NCBI GenBank assembly: GCA_904419095.1
Contig: CAJFQT010000064.1
Span: 1-7,916, forward strand
Length of the DNA stretch: 7,916 bases
Source: an uncultured Clostridia bacterium
GTDB taxonomy: Bacteria; Bacillota; Clostridia; TANB77; CAG-508
Direction: 5' to 3'
Position numbers and translations under genes: made by a program. This document shows positions 6,820 through 7,916 of this stretch, in pieces. Positions within the stretch are counted from its first letter, which is position 1. Each line of letters begins with the position of its first letter. The notes below the pieces were generated by a model that was not told where the DNA came from, made no database searches, and worked only from the letters and a program-made list of their open reading frames with translations.

Positions 6820-6859
6820 ATAAAGAGGCAGAAAGAAATATCTGAAAATGCCTCTTTGT
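6820..6859. terminator. Hairpin between the small ORF and the MrcB-like gene
   Basis: AAAGAGGCA (6822-6830) pairs exactly with TGCCTCTTT (6849-6857), extended by a T-G wobble and an A-T pair, around an 18-nt loop. It begins 13 bases after the small ORF's stop. The rightward tail is GTAAAAATTT, a poor U tract, so it may be a leaky terminator or attenuator ahead of 6923. Leftward, TGTTTTTTAC follows, a better tail, but no bottom-strand gene to its right is apparent. Direction is therefore unresolved. Confidence 0.5.
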
Positions 6860-6871
6860 AAAAATTTAAAG

Positions 6872-6925
6872 AAAGGAGCATATGATATATATTAATATTT
6901 TTAAATATATCATAGAAATAAAATG
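6872..6925 (+). promoter_or_regulatory. Split ribosome binding site bridged by a hairpin
   Basis: AAAGGAG (6872-6878) is the only Shine-Dalgarno before the ATG at 6923, but it lies 44 nt away. Between them, TATGATATAT (6881-6890) pairs perfectly with ATATATCATA (6905-6914), and TTAA/TTAA can extend the stem past one bulged A. Folding removes 34 nt and leaves 2 + 8 = 10 nt, normal spacing. Looped-out Shine-Dalgarno sites of this kind are known, for example in phage T4 gene 38. Translation would then depend on the hairpin. Alternatively, the Shine-Dalgarno may serve a 19-codon overlapping ORF starting at 6882, only 3 nt away, which is too close. Confidence 0.6.
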
Positions 6926-7624
6926 GAATTTAAAACATTAAAAGAAATTTTTCAATATCTAATGAACGGTTATAAATATGAACTTAAAAAAGTAGAAACC
7001 AAAAGAGGAATCCAAAGAAGATTAGAAAACGAAGAAATAGAAAGCCAAATAGATATTTTGCTACAAGAAAAATTAGAAATTGAAGAACTAAACATAAAAG
7101 TAAAATTAGGACCACCATATAATAGAATAGAAGTACCATGGATTCAAATATTTTCTTCAGAAAATAGAAAAGGAACAACTGGCAGATATATAGGAATTAG
7201 TTTTAATCCAGAAGAACAAATAATAGAAAGTTGGATTGGATTTGGTTGTACAGGAAAAAGACAATCTCAAATAATAGTAGAAGCAAAAGAATATGCTCAT
7301 AAATATATGACAATTGAATCAAATTTAAAACGAAAATATATGTATATGCCCAATCCAAAAGATGCAATAATTATAAAAAAACAAATTTTTTTAAAAGACT
7401 TTACAGATAAAGAATTTACTGAAGATATTAATTATTTGTCAAATTTATATAAAACATATGAAAAAAAATATGAACTAGCAATATTTAAAGAAAATAAACA
7501 ATCTGAAACAAAGGCAAATATAAAAAAATATGATATAGAGGAAATGAATAAAACTCTTTTATCACTAGTAGAACAAGTAGGAAATCTAGCCAAAGAGATT
7601 CAGGAATTAAATTCTAAAATATAG
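6923..7624 (+). CDS. Stand-alone MrcB/DUF3578-like domain protein
   Basis: The 233-residue protein resembles the N-terminal DNA-recognition domain of McrB-type restriction enzymes (MrcB N-terminal, DUF3578). The matching core is KLGPPYNRIEVPWIQIF (61-77), then TTGRYIGISFN (85-95) and SWIGFG (103-108), which follow the family pattern of a glycine-rich turn, VPWI-x-IF, GxY-hydrophobic strand and LSL-x-QG strand; the last is altered here to IGFG. Residues 1-60 are helical and charged. The final part, about 205-233 (MNKTLLSLVEQVGNLAKEIQ onward), has heptad-like leucine spacing and may be a coiled coil. There is no AAA+ GTPase, nuclease or HNH domain, so it is not a complete restriction protein. 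It could sense modified or foreign DNA, or have been recruited for another role. It follows a small-peptide/antisense locus and precedes spoIIID. The domain call is by eye and only moderately certain. Confidence 0.65.
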   Translation: MEFKTLKEIFQYLMNGYKYELKKVETKRGIQRRLENEEIESQIDILLQEKLEIEELNIKVKLGPPYNRIEVPWIQIFSSENRKGTTGRYIGISFNPEEQIIESWIGFGCTGKRQSQIIVEAKEYAHKYMTIESNLKRKYMYMPNPKDAIIIKKQIFLKDFTDKEFTEDINYLSNLYKTYEKKYELAIFKENKQSETKANIKKYDIEEMNKTLLSLVEQVGNLAKEIQELNSKI

Positions 7625-7651
7625 ATATAGGATAATATTGTTACAAATAAA

Positions 7652-7714
7652 GTTCTAACTAACTACAAATAAGAATACAATTTAACAAAAGTATTCACAT
7701 AAAGGAGTTAGAAC
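7652..7714 (+). promoter_or_regulatory. Inverted repeat reaching into the spoIIID ribosome binding site
   Basis: GTTCTAACT (7652-7660) is the exact reverse complement of AGTTAGAAC (7706-7714). The right arm covers the last two bases of the Shine-Dalgarno (AAAGGAG, 7701-7707) and all but one base of the spacer to the ATG at 7716. A folded leader would partly block ribosome access; as DNA, it could be a looped operator. The 45-nt loop contains AATACAAT (7674-7681), close to a sigma-E -10 box (CATACAAT), but no fitting -35 is visible. If transcription started after that box, the left arm would not be in the RNA. Confidence 0.4.
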
Positions 7715-7715
7715 A

Positions 7716-7916
7716 ATGATGGGTGTATCAATTGAAGAAAGAGCTATAGAGCTTGCACATTATATAATAGATTCAAAAGACACGGTAAGAGGAGCAGCAA
7801 AAAAATTCGGAATAAGTAAAAGTACAGTACACACCGAAGTAACATTCCAGAACGGTAAAAATAAATCACCTATAATCCCAGAAAGTATTGAAATTAAAAA
7901 GGTTTTCTTAGCAGAG
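7716..7916 (+). CDS. spoIIID: SpoIIID-type sporulation regulator, 3'-partial
   Basis: The first 67 codons are present; the gene runs off the window. SpoIIID is a small mother-cell DNA-binding protein that switches genes on and off after sigma-E during endospore formation. Residues 5-43 match the family closely: SIEERAIELAHYIIDSKDTV, then RGAAKKFGISKSTVHTEVT, which holds the helix-turn-helix. After residue 43 the family usually reads like ERLPKINP with a later KKVL and RHIRGG; here residues 44-54 (FQNGKNKSPII) do not match, while IKKV further on may. Family-like words appear in other frames near 7850-7866, so small compensating indels are possible. AAAGGAG (7701-7707) precedes the first ATG by 8 nt, favouring it over the second at 7719. 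It indicates a spore-forming host. Confidence 0.75.
   Translation, partial: MMGVSIEERAIELAHYIIDSKDTVRGAAKKFGISKSTVHTEVTFQNGKNKSPIIPESIEIKKVFLAE

Noticed and set aside
6678..6881. Bottom-strand hydrophobic 67-codon ORF across the small-peptide region.
   Set aside because: No ribosome binding site; hydrophobicity is what A-rich coding DNA gives when read backwards.
6882..6941. 19-codon ORF overlapping the start of the MrcB-like gene in another frame.
   Set aside because: Its ATG is only 3 nt from the Shine-Dalgarno and lies in the hairpin stem; the hairpin-bridged start of the long gene is the simpler reading, though a leader peptide is not excluded.

Overview
The window is very AT-rich DNA from a low-GC Gram-positive bacterium, most likely an uncultured gut-type Clostridia. 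The evidence is A-rich codon use, strong AGGAGG-type ribosome binding sites, a TTG start, T-tailed hairpin terminators, a dockerin-bearing cell-wall enzyme and a SpoIIID-type sporulation regulator at the right edge. All recognisable genes read rightward. I see no tRNA, rRNA, CRISPR array or insertion sequence.

Layout. 1-361: gene-free leader with an imperfect inverted repeat and a long hairpin terminator for something upstream. 362-1480: DUF362-type protein with two 4Fe-4S clusters, closed by its own terminator. 1624-2322: the ThiF/E1-like enzyme TcdA, which makes the cyclic form of t6A in tRNA. 2395-4705: a secreted GH73-type peptidoglycan hydrolase with SH3, two Ig-like and dockerin domains, broken by a one-base frameshift near 2632-2635. 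4736-6034: a membrane-anchored surface protein with a cohesin-like domain and two cadherin-like domains. The last two genes look like one operon, ended by a hairpin at 6167-6200. Together they suggest a minimal cohesin-dockerin pair that would hold a wall hydrolase on the membrane surface.

6201-6922 is the most unusual part. A rightward promoter (about 6476-6504, inside an 11-bp inverted repeat) would make an mRNA with a leader of about 216 nt. That leader ends at a 26-codon ORF (6727-6807) with a near-perfect Shine-Dalgarno sequence. A 17-bp helix (6639-6655 with 6718-6734) covers the start codon. A near-consensus extended -10 promoter on the opposite strand (6638-6609) points back into the leader, and a UUCG-loop terminator follows, predicting an antisense RNA of about 76 nt (6602-6527). 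This is the layout of a type I toxin-antitoxin or an antisense-controlled small-peptide locus. The peptide and RNA match nothing I recognise.

Next, 6923-7624 encodes a stand-alone MrcB/DUF3578-like protein. Its Shine-Dalgarno lies 44 nt upstream of the start but is brought to 10 nt by a 10-bp hairpin. The window ends in a partial spoIIID-like gene (7716 onward), preceded by an inverted repeat that runs into its ribosome binding site and diverging from the family after the helix-turn-helix.

All assignments are read by eye. RNA and regulatory calls are structural predictions without expression data.
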